DNA from: Roseburia sp. 831b
GTDB taxonomy: Bacteria > Bacillota > Clostridia > Lachnospirales > Lachnospiraceae
DNA: 64,000 nucleotides
Direction: 5' to 3'
NCBI RefSeq assembly: GCF_001940165.2
Contig: NZ_CP135162.1
Coordinates: forward strand, 1,827,501 to 1,891,500
The position numbers and the translations under genes are program-made. The notes under the pieces are model-generated. The model saw only the letters and a list, made by a program, of their open reading frames with translations. It made no database searches and was not told the DNA's origin. The stretch's first letter is position 1. The number at the start of each line of letters is the position of its first letter. Of this stretch, positions 34,186 through 43,885 are shown piece by piece.

Positions 34186-34962
34186 TTAGCCTTTTAGCTC
34201 TTTTAGTTTTGCTTTCTTATCCGGTGCGCGCATCAACGTCTCACCTACAAGGACTGCATCCGCTCCCATCTTGCGAAGTTTTGCTACATCAGCGGCACTT
34301 TTGACACCGCTTTCCGATACGAACAAAACATCTGACGGTATCTTTTCCCGGAGCCGGATGCTGTTCTTAGTATCCACAGAAAAATCTTTGAGATTCCGGT
34401 TGTTGACCCCGATGATACGTGCACCCGCATTTAATGCCCTCGTAACTTCCGCCTCATCATGTGCTTCCACCAATGCCGAAAGTCCAAGTTCATCACAGAT
34501 TCTAAGATACTGCTTCATCTGATTTTCACAGAGAATCGAACAAATCAGTAAAACCGCAGATGCACCAAGCACCTTTGCCTCATAAATCATATATTCATCG
34601 ACCGTAAAATCTTTTCGAAGACACGGAATGGAAACGTTTCCGGCAATTTCTTTTAAATAACTGTCATGACCAAGAAACCATTTTGGTTCCGTTAAAACTG
34701 AGATACAATCTGCCCCTGCCGCCTCATATTCTTTTGCAATCGCAAGATATGGAAAATCAGGTGCAATCAGGCCTTTGGAGGGAGACGCTTTCTTGCACTC
34801 ACAGATAAAGGAAAGTTCCGGTTTCTTTAGCGCCTGTTCAAATGCAAACGTTCCGGCAGGAAGTGCGTATGCCTGCTTTTTGATTTCTTCAAGGGAAACC
34901 CGCTTTTTCGCATCGGCTACCCTTTTTTTTGCATAATCAGCAAGCTCATCTAAAATTGTCAT
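34186..34962 (-). CDS. trpC: Indole-3-glycerol phosphate synthase
   Basis: The 258-residue TIM barrel carries out the fourth step. Motifs are [15 protein letters not shown] (catalytic Glu and Lys), [33 protein letters not shown] and [14 protein letters not shown]. Its start overlaps the trpD stop (ATGA). Confidence 0.98.
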   Translation of the reverse strand: MTILDELADYAKKRVADAKKRVSLEEIKKQAYALPAGTFAFEQALKKPELSFICECKKASPSKGLIAPDFPYLAIAKEYEAAGADCISVLTEPKWFLGHDSYLKEIAGNVSIPCLRKDFTVDEYMIYEAKVLGASAVLLICSILCENQMKQYLRICDELGLSALVEAHDEAEVTRALNAGARIIGVNNRNLKDFSVDTKNSIRLREKIPSDVLFVSESGVKSAADVAKLRKMGADAVLVGETLMRAPDKKAKLKELKG

Positions 34963-35990
34963 TCCTCTACCTCCGGTCTGTTGCTGACTTCAATCAGTCC
35001 TTCTAATGTCTTTGCAGCCTTTCCGGAATCAATCAGTTCTGCTGCAAGAGCGACGCCTTCTTTGAAACTGTCCGCTTTGCCGCCAAGATAAAGTGCGGCA
35101 CCTGCATTCATCAAAACTGCATTTCTCTTGTGACCTTTTTTACCATTTAAAATATCACGTGTAATCTTTGCGTTTTCTTCCGGTGTGCCTCCTTTTAAGT
35201 CCTCTTTTGTACAACGTTCAAAGCCAAATTCTTCCGGTGTAATCACATAGGATTTGAACCATCCGTCGCGGATTTCGCAAACAGTTGTCGGTGCGCTCAT
35301 GGAGATTTCATCCAGTTTATCCTGACCATAAACCACCATTCCACGCTTGACGCCAAGGCTGATTAACACCTGTGCCAGTGGTACAACCAGATACTCATCA
35401 TAGACACCTAGCAGCTGCATGGATGGCATTCCAGGATTCGTAAGTGGTCCTAAAATATTAAACACGGTTCGAAAACCTAGTTCTTTTCGGATAGCGCCCA
35501 CATACTTCATGGAAGTATGATATTTCTGGGCGAAAAAGAAGCACATGCCCACTTCCTCTAAAAGCTCTTTGCAGCGGTTTGGGCTTTGCTGGATGTTGAC
35601 ACCAAGCGCCTCAAGACAATCTGCGGTTCCACACTTGGAAGATGCTGCGCGATTCCCGTGTTTTGCAACTTTCATGCCGCCGGCTGCTGCTACAAGTGCT
35701 GAAGTGGTGGAAATATTAAAACTCTGTGCATTGTCGCCACCGGTTCCTACAATCTCAAAAATATCCATACCGGTATCCACTTTTGTCGCATGATCCCGCA
35801 TTGCTGCCGCACATCCTGCAATCTCATCCGTCGTCTCAGCTTTTGCACTTTTGGTAGAAAGTGCTGCAAGAAATGCTGCATTCTGGGTTGCAGACGTCTC
35901 GCCACTCATAATTTCATTCATCACGGTATAAGCTTCATCATAAGTAAGATCCTCTTTGTTTACGATTTTTACAATTGCCTCTTTAATCAT
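34959..35990 (-). CDS. trpD: Anthranilate phosphoribosyltransferase
   Basis: The 343-residue enzyme carries out the second step, adding PRPP to anthranilate. Motifs are [18 protein letters not shown] (PRPP binding), [21 protein letters not shown] and the metal-binding DEISMSAPT. It overlaps both trpG (8 bases) and trpC (4 bases). It is a separate protein, not fused to TrpG. Confidence 0.97.
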   Translation of the reverse strand: MIKEAIVKIVNKEDLTYDEAYTVMNEIMSGETSATQNAAFLAALSTKSAKAETTDEIAGCAAAMRDHATKVDTGMDIFEIVGTGGDNAQSFNISTTSALVAAAGGMKVAKHGNRAASSKCGTADCLEALGVNIQQSPNRCKELLEEVGMCFFFAQKYHTSMKYVGAIRKELGFRTVFNILGPLTNPGMPSMQLLGVYDEYLVVPLAQVLISLGVKRGMVVYGQDKLDEISMSAPTTVCEIRDGWFKSYVITPEEFGFERCTKEDLKGGTPEENAKITRDILNGKKGHKRNAVLMNAGAALYLGGKADSFKEGVALAAELIDSGKAAKTLEGLIEVSNRPEVEE

Positions 35991-36564
35991 GTTTTTCTAT
36001 CTCCTTTATAAAATTCTTCAAGATTTGTTTTCCGTCTGGTGTCAGGATTGACTCTGGATGAAACTGCACGCCGAAAATCGGATATTCTTTGTGCTGTACT
36101 GCCATCACTTCGCCGTCCATCGTCTCTGCCGTTATCTTTAATTCCTCTGGAATCGTTTTCGCATCCGCCGCAAGAGAATGATAACGCGCTACCGGGAACT
36201 CCTTTTGGCACCCTTTAAAAATCGGGCATTCCTTATCAAATTTCACATTAGATTGTTTGCCATGCATCAATTGTTTTGCGTAGGTAACTTCTGCCCCAAA
36301 CGCTGCGCAGATTGCCTGGTGCCCTAAGCATACCCCAAGAATCGGAATCTCTTTTCCAAGTGTTTTTGCAACCTCCATTGTCACACCGGCATCTTCCGGT
36401 CTTCCAGGACCCGGCGATAAAATAATCCGGTCCGGCTTTAATGCCTTTATTTTTTCCACCGTCATCTCGTCATTGCGAATCACTTTGATATCAGGTTCGA
36501 TTTCGCCAATGAGCTGATATAAGTTGTAGGAAAAGCTGTCATAATTATCAATCAGTAAAATCAT
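35983..36564 (-). CDS. trpG: Anthranilate synthase glutamine amidotransferase component
   Basis: The 193-residue class I amidotransferase supplies ammonia to TrpE. The start is [17 protein letters not shown], the nucleophile Cys is in [14 protein letters not shown] and the His/Glu pair is in [10 protein letters not shown]. The ATG at 36564 overlaps the trpE stop as ATGA and is chosen over a longer in-frame start. Confidence 0.97.
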   Translation of the reverse strand: MILLIDNYDSFSYNLYQLIGEIEPDIKVIRNDEMTVEKIKALKPDRIILSPGPGRPEDAGVTMEVAKTLGKEIPILGVCLGHQAICAAFGAEVTYAKQLMHGKQSNVKFDKECPIFKGCQKEFPVARYHSLAADAKTIPEELKITAETMDGEVMAVQHKEYPIFGVQFHPESILTPDGKQILKNFIKEIEKHD

Positions 36565-38027
36565 AATTCCTCCTCCTGCGCTAGCTGTAATGCCCTCAAC
36601 GAAGATTTTGCCTTGTTGATACATTCCTGGTACTCTTTCTGCGGTACGGAATCTGCCACGATTCCTGCCCCACTTCTTACAAATACCTTTCCGTTTTTCT
36701 TGTATACAATCCGGATTGCGATACAGGTATCCATGTTCCCGGTAAAATCAATATAGCCGATTGCACCACCGTAAATGCCCCGCTTATTTCCTTCTAACTC
36801 TCCAATCAGCTGGCACGCCCGAATTTTTGGTGCCCCGGAAAGTGTTCCCGCCGGCAAGACTGCCTCAACCGCATCTAGGGCATCATGCTTTTCATCAATC
36901 TCGCCCCGGACAGTAGACCCCATATGCATCACATGGGAAAATCGCTCAATTGTGTGCAGTTTTTCCACCTGTACCGTTCCAAACTTACTGATTTTTCCAA
37001 GGTCATTTCTTCCTAAATCCACCAACATATTGTGCTCGGCTAATTCTTTTTCATCTACCAGCAGCTCGGCTTCTAACCTTTTATCCTCTTCCTCATCCTT
37101 ACCTCTTGGTCTTGTTCCTGCAAGCGGGAATGTATGTAACACGCCATTTTCCAATTTTACCAAGGTCTCCGGCGATGCTCCTGCCACCTCTACATCTGTC
37201 CCGGAAAAGTAAAACATATAAGGGGACGGATTGATGGTTCGAAGCACGCGGTAGGTATGAAAAAGGCTTCCTTCAAAAGGTGCACTCAAACGATTGGAAA
37301 GCACAATCTGGAAAATGTCACCTTCGTGGATATAATGCTTTGCTTTTTCCACCATGTCACAAAACTGATTCTCCTTAAAAAGCGGGGTAACTTCACCTAA
37401 TAGTTTTCCGCCCGGCTCCTCCTTTTTTTCTCCCTTATGAAGCAGATTCACAAGCTGTTTTAACTCCATCACCGCCTTGTTATATCCTGCCTCCCCTTCC
37501 GCAAGAGACATATTTACGATTAATACAATTTTCTGGCGCAGATGATCGAACGCAATCACTTTATCAAAAAGCATCAAATCCACATCCTTAAATGCTTCTG
37601 TATCCTCCACGTTACATTTTACGGATGGCTCCTTGTAGCCAAGGTAGTCATAGGAAAAATATCCAACCAGTCCTCCGGTAAATGTTGGAAGATTTGCAAG
37701 GCGCGGACTCTTGTAATCTGCAAGAATCTGTCTTAAATATTCGGATGGATTGTCTGTTTTTACTTTTAGATTTCCAATTTTCATTTCTCCATTCATGCAG
37801 GTAATCTCTAGCTTCGGATCATATCCAAGAAAGGTGTAGCGTCCCCATGTTTCCTTTTCCTGTGCAGATTCTAATAAATAGCAGTGCGTTGAGACATTTT
37901 TTAAAATCTTCATCGTCTCAATCGGTGTTGTAAAATCGGATAAAATCTCACAGCTTACCGGCAATACACGATATTTTCCGGTTGCAGCAATTTCTTTTGC
38001 TTCTTGAAGCGTTGGCTCGATTTTCAT
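36561..38027 (-). CDS. trpE: Anthranilate synthase component I
   Basis: The 488-residue chorismate-using enzyme makes the first committed step. An N-terminal feedback-binding segment (LLESAQEKETWGRYTFLG, with the LLES motif that binds tryptophan) is present, so feedback inhibition is expected. The chorismate domain has FQIVLSNRL, FPLAGTRPRGKDEEED, LVDLGRNDLGKIS and LSGAPKIRACQLI. It is the first gene of trpEGDCFBA and lies behind a T-box leader. Confidence 0.98.
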   Translation of the reverse strand: MKIEPTLQEAKEIAATGKYRVLPVSCEILSDFTTPIETMKILKNVSTHCYLLESAQEKETWGRYTFLGYDPKLEITCMNGEMKIGNLKVKTDNPSEYLRQILADYKSPRLANLPTFTGGLVGYFSYDYLGYKEPSVKCNVEDTEAFKDVDLMLFDKVIAFDHLRQKIVLIVNMSLAEGEAGYNKAVMELKQLVNLLHKGEKKEEPGGKLLGEVTPLFKENQFCDMVEKAKHYIHEGDIFQIVLSNRLSAPFEGSLFHTYRVLRTINPSPYMFYFSGTDVEVAGASPETLVKLENGVLHTFPLAGTRPRGKDEEEDKRLEAELLVDEKELAEHNMLVDLGRNDLGKISKFGTVQVEKLHTIERFSHVMHMGSTVRGEIDEKHDALDAVEAVLPAGTLSGAPKIRACQLIGELEGNKRGIYGGAIGYIDFTGNMDTCIAIRIVYKKNGKVFVRSGAGIVADSVPQKEYQECINKAKSSLRALQLAQEEEL

Positions 38028-38071
38028 GTTCCTGTTCCTCCAAATTGTTGTCAGTTATGCCTGCCAAACGC

Positions 38072-38368
38072 ACAAAAAAACGCCCCTGACAGACTGCTAC
38101 TATCTGTCAAGGACGAATAAGATTCTAATATTATCCGCGGTGCCACCTTGCATTCACGATTCGACTCGTGCTCTTAGCAGGATACCTTCATATCCCCGGC
38201 ATATGACGTCTGCCTGCAACGTCGCAGAATACTCTGTGTAAACACATTTGACTGCGCCCTCCGTGGTCCATTTGACAACTTGTTTCTTGTCTGATTCTCA
38301 GCATCTCAGACTCTCTGTATAGGCATCATTGCCGTTATCTCCACATCAACGGTTTAGCGTATTAAATT
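38072..38368 (-). promoter_or_regulatory. T-box leader specific for tRNA-Trp, with terminator, upstream of trpE
   Basis: The T-box sequence AAGGTGGCACCGCGG is at 38149-38135 on the minus strand. The likely specifier codon UGG (Trp) is at 38270-38268, inside the stem I specifier loop (AAAUGGACC). Stem I contains the GA-rich AGAGAGUCUGAGAUGCUGAG region. The leader ends in a terminator hairpin (CCTTGACAGA / TCTGTCAGGGG, 38113-38081) with a run of seven T at 38080-38074. Uncharged tRNA-Trp would stabilise the antiterminator and turn on the operon. Confidence 0.94.
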
Positions 38369-38374
38369 AATAAA

Positions 38375-38403
38375 AGTTTACCATTCTAAATTTTTATTGT
38401 CAA
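38375..38403 (-). promoter_or_regulatory. Promoter of the trp operon
   Basis: On the minus strand TTGACA (38403-38398), a 17-base spacer and TAAACT (38380-38375) precede the T-box leader. Confidence 0.8.
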
Positions 38404-38452
38404 GCGTTTTTTGAAACTTTTTTCGATTAGGTGCCAAAAGGCGGCTTTCTCA

Positions 38453-39310
38453 TTAGACTAATAAAAGCAACGTTCCTGCTACAATGAGCACCAGTCCGCC
38501 TCCTGATTTCAGCGTTAACTTCTCATGGAATACCACATAAGAAAAAGCGATGGTAATCAAAATACTCAGCTTATCGATTGGAACCACAATACTTGCTGGT
38601 CCCGTCTGAAGCGCCCGGTAATAGCAAAGCCACGATGCTCCTGTTGCAATTCCTGATAAAATCAAGAATAACCAGCTCTTTTTTTCAATCTGTTTGATTG
38701 TGTTTTGTTTTCCTGTCACAAACACAACAACCCATGCCATAATAAGTACAACAATGGTTCGAATCGCTGTTCCAAGATTGGAATTTACGTCCTGGATTCC
38801 AATTTTACCAAGGATGGATGTAAGGCTCGCAAACACTGCAGAACCCACTGCGTAAATTAACCACTTATTTCCGTTTGCCTTTTTGTCCGTTTCTTTTTTC
38901 TGAATCATCAGATAAGTTCCAACACCGATTGCCAGCATTGCAGCAAATTTTAAGGGTGTTATCTCTTCTTTCAGGAAAATAAAAGCAATCAGCATTGTAA
39001 GAATCGTGCTTGATTTGTCAATCGGCGTTACCTTATTCACATCACCAATCTGCAATGCCCGAAAATAACAAAGCCACGATGCTCCCGTCGCAAGTCCCGA
39101 TAAAACAAGGAAAATCAAAACTTTTCCAGACAAACTATTTATTCCATCCTGTGCTCCTACGACAAACACCATCACCCATGAAAAAATCAGGACAACAATC
39201 GTCCTTAATGCTGTCGCAACATTTGAATCTGTGTTTTTGATTCCACACTTTGCCAGTATAGATGTAAGACCTGCAAAAAATGCGGAACCAAACGCAAACG
39301 CTATCCACAT
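38453..39310 (-). CDS. EamA family (DMT) transporter
   Basis: The 285-residue protein has ten predicted helices made of two EamA units of about 140 residues that are unusually alike. WLCYFRALQIG in the first half recurs as WLCYYRALQTG in the second, and SILAKCGIKNTDSNVATALRTI recurs in similar form, reflecting the internal duplication of the family. The substrate (amino acid or metabolite efflux) is unknown. It lies just upstream of the trp leader, transcribed in the same direction. RBS AAGGAATTGGT precedes the ATG. Confidence 0.9.
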   Translation of the reverse strand: MWIAFAFGSAFFAGLTSILAKCGIKNTDSNVATALRTIVVLIFSWVMVFVVGAQDGINSLSGKVLIFLVLSGLATGASWLCYFRALQIGDVNKVTPIDKSSTILTMLIAFIFLKEEITPLKFAAMLAIGVGTYLMIQKKETDKKANGNKWLIYAVGSAVFASLTSILGKIGIQDVNSNLGTAIRTIVVLIMAWVVVFVTGKQNTIKQIEKKSWLFLILSGIATGASWLCYYRALQTGPASIVVPIDKLSILITIAFSYVVFHEKLTLKSGGGLVLIVAGTLLLLV

Positions 39311-39421
39311 ACCAATTCCTTCTTTCCAATTATCTTATCAGGTTATTATACACCTTATATTCCTGCAACACCATACATCTTTCATTTTCGATGGCAGCCT
39401 TATTTTCACTGGTGAACAAAA

Positions 39422-40966
39422 TTACTTTTCCTGCAACTTAAGTCCAGCCTCACTTAAAACATATACCTTATCGCACACCTCTTCCATGTACCGCCTGTCG
39501 TGGGAAATACTGATAATCGCTCCCGGAAATTCCCGAAGCATTTTTCGGATTACAGGTCCTGACAACGGAGAAAAATTTCTTGTTGGCTCATCTAAAACCA
39601 ATACATTTGCGCCACTTAAACTCATCTTTAACAGCAAGACTTTCGCTTTTTGTCCTCCCGATAATTCACGAATCGAATGTTCCATCTCATCAGTAGTATA
39701 TTTCAAAGAACCTAAATATGTTCTTACTTTTGTTTGCTCCTTCTTGTCACCGGATGGTGCAAGATATTCCACCGGAGTCAGGTCAAGATTTAACTGTTCT
39801 TCGTAATTTTGCGGCATATATTCAGCATGAACATCTGTTCGATTCAGTAGTTCCTCTGCTATTTTCTTTAGTAAGGTTGTCTTGCCTGCCCCATTTGCAC
39901 CGACGATACAGATTTTTTCGGAACCTCTTATTTTCAAATCAATCTTTTCGGAAAGCGTCCGCTCTCCATCCGGAGTCTGCAATTTTGAAAGATAATACTC
40001 AATCACTGTTTTTCCTGCCGGAATGCTTGCACTTTTGTCTCCAAGCTTAAAGAAAATTGCTTCCTCTTGCTCTGGCATTTCTGTCATGTTCTCATCTGCT
40101 TTTTCAAATCGCCTGCCCATGGATTTGACCGTATGCATTTTATCTTTTAAATTTTTTGCCACCGCCGGTGCCTGTCTGGAACAGCTTCCGAGCGCACTTT
40201 GCACACTCTGATACACTTTTTGGTATTTTTCGTCGCGCAGTTCCTTTTCCCTGCGATCGCTCATTGCCTTCTGTTCCTGGCGTTCCATCCGATGAAGTCT
40301 GTTTTTTACATAATCAGGGTAAGCGCATTTTTCAACCGTATATCTGGATTTTGTCTTTCTTTTGATTTGTTCTAAATGAATCACCATGTTGGCAGTGTGT
40401 TCAATCAATGTCTCATCATGGGAAATAAAAAGTACGATGTGCTTCCATTCCTGTATCAGTTTCTCCAACAATTCAAGCGTCGTGAGATCAATATCATTCG
40501 ATGGCTCATCCAAAAACAGCACTGTTGCATCCTGCATGAAAAGCCGCATCAGCTGCACCTTTATCTTTTCCCCTCCCGAAAGATTTCGCATCTTTTTGCT
40601 CTCATAGAAAATATCACCCGGCATTTTAAATTTTCCCGCTAACATCGCCAAATCTTTCGGCGTCTGGTTCCAAAACTGTTCTTCCTCCGAAAAAAATTCA
40701 TACACCGTCTTGCTTTTTTCTTCCTCTGGCAGCTCCTGTGGCAGATAACCAAGCCTCTCTTTTCCAAGAATCCGCTCTCCGCTTGCCTCTATATAATCCT
40801 CAACCAATTCCGGGTTGTAAATCCACTTCATCAGCGTCGACTTTCCGTTTCCCTCCTCGCCAATGATGACCGCCTTATCGCCGTCGTTTAAAACCAGGCT
40901 AAAATCTTCTAAAATTACCCGAAGGTCCTTTTTGTGTGTCAAATTTAATCCTTTTATCTGTAACAT
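39422..40966 (-). CDS. ABC-F family ATPase, probable ribosome-protection type
   Basis: The 514-residue soluble protein has two ABC domains and no membrane segments. Walker A sequences are GEEGNGKSTL and GANGAGKTTL, signatures NLSGGEKIKVQL and ELSGGQKAKVLL, and Walker B sequences VLFLDEPSNDID and VLVLDEPTRNFS. A charged linker of about 80 residues (around 215-295) separates them, as in antibiotic-resistance ABC-F proteins that act on the ribosome (Vga/Lsa/MsrD-like). The exact class is uncertain. The start at 40966 (MLQIKGLN) is preferred. A long, structured leader with a tiny upstream ORF supports drug-induced attenuation control. Confidence 0.88.
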   Translation of the reverse strand: MLQIKGLNLTHKKDLRVILEDFSLVLNDGDKAVIIGEEGNGKSTLMKWIYNPELVEDYIEASGERILGKERLGYLPQELPEEEKSKTVYEFFSEEEQFWNQTPKDLAMLAGKFKMPGDIFYESKKMRNLSGGEKIKVQLMRLFMQDATVLFLDEPSNDIDLTTLELLEKLIQEWKHIVLFISHDETLIEHTANMVIHLEQIKRKTKSRYTVEKCAYPDYVKNRLHRMERQEQKAMSDRREKELRDEKYQKVYQSVQSALGSCSRQAPAVAKNLKDKMHTVKSMGRRFEKADENMTEMPEQEEAIFFKLGDKSASIPAGKTVIEYYLSKLQTPDGERTLSEKIDLKIRGSEKICIVGANGAGKTTLLKKIAEELLNRTDVHAEYMPQNYEEQLNLDLTPVEYLAPSGDKKEQTKVRTYLGSLKYTTDEMEHSIRELSGGQKAKVLLLKMSLSGANVLVLDEPTRNFSPLSGPVIRKMLREFPGAIISISHDRRYMEEVCDKVYVLSEAGLKLQEK

Positions 40967-40984
40967 CCAAACCACCATGCCTTT

Positions 40985-41282
40985 CTGCCTGCGTGGCGTT
41001 TTACGTTATAAGTTGGAAGTCAAAGGAACAATTTCCAATTTATAACGTAAAACGAGCCTATTTCGCATACGCAAAATAGACTCGCAAAAAAGACCTTCTA
41101 TTTATCTGACATGATAAAGAAAAAGGAAACGTTAACTGCGATAATCCAACTTAAGCGTACACAAAACCAGGCCTGTCACACAGGTCTTACTCAAACGTGT
41201 TCAACTTAAATCAAATTATCGATTACTCATTTCCTCACCTTACACATTTTGTGTTCTTTCTGTTATTTTTGTCTGTGAAGAC
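40985..41282 (-). promoter_or_regulatory. Attenuator-like leader of the ABC-F gene
   Basis: From the minus-strand start near 41282 the leader carries a four-codon ORF (41230-41216) with a strong ribosome site; then CCTGTGTGACAGG and paired GATAA/TTATC segments; then a terminator-like hairpin (CGAGTCTATTTTGC with GCGAAATAGGCTCG, followed by TTTT, about 41085-41050); and a last long stem (ACGTTATAA.TTGGAA / TTCCAA.TTATAACGT, about 41049-40993). The ordering resembles ribosome-mediated attenuators of ABC-F and erm genes. Confidence 0.7.
41216..41230 (-). CDS. Four-codon leader peptide ORF (MSNR)
   Basis: ATG AGT AAT CGA TAA is preceded by AAGGTGAGG at 41241-41233, an ideal ribosome site with 2 bases spacing to the A-rich start context. 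It lies about 50 bases from the predicted transcription start. A ribosome stalled here by a drug could change the downstream fold. Confidence 0.5.
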   Translation of the reverse strand: MSNR

Positions 41283-41288
41283 ATTTTT

Positions 41289-41317
41289 ATGATAGCATAA
41301 GGGGGATGGGTTGACAA
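41289..41317 (-). promoter_or_regulatory. Promoter of the ABC-F leader
   Basis: TTGTCA (41317-41312), a 17-base spacer and TATCAT (41294-41289) on the minus strand. Confidence 0.7.
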
Positions 41318-41472
41318 GATTTTTCTGGTCGTCTGTACATAGGGGGACACATAGCGTTATGGGACATGTACGACATCTGGGTTCCACTCCTGTGGCATTC
41401 CATATTTCCTGATTATTTCTAAAATTTCTTCATACTATCCATAGCCCACCCTTTCAATCCAGTACATTGTCA

Positions 41473-43400
41473 CTATATAAGTGCTTTGCCATTTCTCCAG
41501 TTGCACCGAACATATTTATTAAACTCTCTTTTGCATTCCAAATTGTCACCATCAACATGATCAACAATAATAATTTGAGGTAATACTCCTGTATCTTTTT
41601 CAATTAAGTTAATCTCATCAAAAATTGTCTTATACATTTTATTAACAGCCTTTAAATCGGCTTGCGTTATTGCATCACTTTTATAATCACCTTGCGGAAA
41701 ATATACCTGACTGGGTTGGTCAAAAAACATTGTTAGTAGCATAGGCGAATTATCTTGTCCCGCAAAATAATGGAGGAAACTCAAAAATAATGCAATATGA
41801 CAAGACACCCAGTTTGCGCCACTTCCCATCTCGTATAAATGAATATTTTCATTATCCATATTGTGCTGATAAATATCAAAACTGCCATCAGTTAAACCAA
41901 AATTTAAATTAATTGGTCTGTACTCTTCTTCAAAGTCGAGTGTTAAAGAAAGACTATTCATATTGTTTGATAAAAAAGTTTCTGCTTTTGACATTTTCTT
42001 ATCAATGTCAAATCCCTTGATTTTTTCCTCAAGTCTAGCTATTTTCTCTTTAAGTTCCACAATGTCTTCATCAACTGTCTCAAATATACCAAAGTCACTC
42101 ATTTCTACGTATAAAGCAATTTTTGCTTTAGCGTAATTCACTTTTTCTCTCTTTGAAACAAGTGCTTGGGATGAGAGAAATTTTTGTTCAATTGTTTTTA
42201 TCTGTTTCCACACTTCTTTTATTTTTTCCTCTATTTTTGAATGCTCATCTTTAAGTTTCCTGACATCTTCGGAAAAATCAGCTGTGTATTTTTCAGTAAT
42301 TCTTAATTCGTTATCTAACCATTCTGTAGCCTCAATAAGTTTCGAATCATTCTCAACAATCTCTTGACATTCATGACCGCAAAGAGGACACGTATATTTG
42401 TCTGTTTCAATTTCAGCTATGCTCGTCTGTTGTTTCAAATCCTTCAACATATAAGCAAAAGAACCACCTGTATCAGAAGCATTATCTATATTCTTAATTT
42501 TTAATAGTATCTCTCGTTCTTTATTTCTGAGGCTTTCTAATTCAGTGTTTAATTCACTATAACGCTCAGTTATTTTATTTTCTCCAAAAAGTTGGGTATT
42601 ATCAAACTCTGGTAAATTAGAGGCTATTTTCAACATTTTCTGTACTGAAATTTTTTCGTCAAAATCTTGTTCAAGTAATGCAAAATAATCTGCTAATAAA
42701 GGAGATAGATTTTCTTTAATATATGCAGTACTTTTTTCATTGGCCTTCTGCTTTTTGTATTTTTGTTTTAGCTGTTCTTTTAATGTATTTAATTGAATCA
42801 AATCACTATAGTACTCTTGGCTTATCATGCCTGCAAAGACGGGAAACTGGTCTATCACATCCTTCCTTTTATAAAAATCTGAGAACCGATAGAATAACGC
42901 GAACTTACTTGCCATTAAATTTTGATGTTGAAACAAGTAAGAAACCATGTTTCTTAATGAAGCCTTTTTCCCTTTTTGTTCAGCATCCGTAGCCATATTT
43001 GTCACAAACAAACCTAATGCACATTCAATCTCTCTTTTTACATCTTTATATGATAAAAGAGGCTTTTCCGCAAAATAACTTAGTTCCAATTTTTTTACAT
43101 TAAAATCCTTTGCTTCTTTAGAAAAAAACATTTTTCCACCATCGTTCCAATTATAGCGAGCAATAACATAGGCATTATCACCTATCACCATTACAAGAGT
43201 ATATAGATATGAAAAATCTGTTATTTTACCTTTTGGTATTGTACAACGAGTACTACACAAACAATAATCAATTATCTCAACTAATGCACTTTTTCCTGTC
43301 TTAGATTCGCCAGTGATTATATTTACTCCTTGCTTAAGTGGAACACCCTTTTTTCACCATTTTCATTAAATATAATTATGCTTTTTATATAACTTTTCAT
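41473..43400 (-). pseudogene. ABC-3C system ATPase (DUF3732 family), frameshifted near its start
   Basis: The true start is the ATG at 43400, which overlaps the stop of the middle-component gene (ATGA). The frame breaks near 43350 at AAAAAAGGG, where one base is missing. After the break it resumes as VNIITGESKTGKSAL (Walker A) and runs intact for about 600 residues. Features are a long coiled coil with a zinc-hook-like CPLCGHEC near the middle, the ABC signature equivalent MGSGANWVSCHIALF and the Walker B variant MFFDQPSQVYFP typical of DUF3732. This is the ATPase of ABC-three-component anti-invader systems. A downstream start could give only a protein lacking Walker A. Confidence 0.82.
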
Positions 43401-43885
43401 TTTGTATCAACTCCTAAAAAGAAAGATAGATGATCTTCAGTGGTTTTGGAAAATACAACTCCAAGGTAAAATGCACATTTAATCCATTCTTTGATTGTCC
43501 CCTGAAAATCTTTGTAATTAATATTCTTAATAAGCACAATCTTATGATTGCTAATAGTTATTTTTTGTTCAGAAGATAATATAATAATTGCTTCCTTACA
43601 ATATGGTTTAAGTGAATTATATCTTTCTACATAGCCTGATAATCGTGTTCTTCCAGAAATCTTGTTTTCATTAATAGTTTGAGGAGATTGGAATAATGTA
43701 TCTATTCGACTTCTTTTATTTGCATTCACTAATTTTTCTCGCGATTCAGCATAAAGCAAAATAGGAATTGCCATAAACGGTAATTTTATCTCACAAGGAT
43801 TTTCATAACCAGAAAGAAAACTCTGCATTAGTAATGAATAAAAATGAGGATTCAGTGAAAGCCTTTTTATATTATTTATGCTCAT
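43397..43885 (-). CDS. ABC-three-component system middle component
   Basis: The 162-residue protein (SINNIKRLSLNPHFYSLLMQ at the start, LGVVFSKTTEDHLSFFLGV at the end) matches the small adaptor that links the DUF3732 ATPase to the effector in ABC-3C systems. The ATG at 43885 is favoured. It overlaps the end of the effector gene and is itself overlapped by the ATPase start. It is the only member of the operon with an intact frame. Confidence 0.75.
   Translation of the reverse strand: MSINNIKRLSLNPHFYSLLMQSFLSGYENPCEIKLPFMAIPILLYAESREKLVNANKRSRIDTLFQSPQTINENKISGRTRLSGYVERYNSLKPYCKEAIIILSSEQKITISNHKIVLIKNINYKDFQGTIKEWIKCAFYLGVVFSKTTEDHLSFFLGVDTK

Noticed and set aside
41331..41472. Possible gene end or small RNA between the ABC-F promoter and the ABC-3C operon
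   Set aside because: No ORF, hairpin with T run or conserved motif could be supported.
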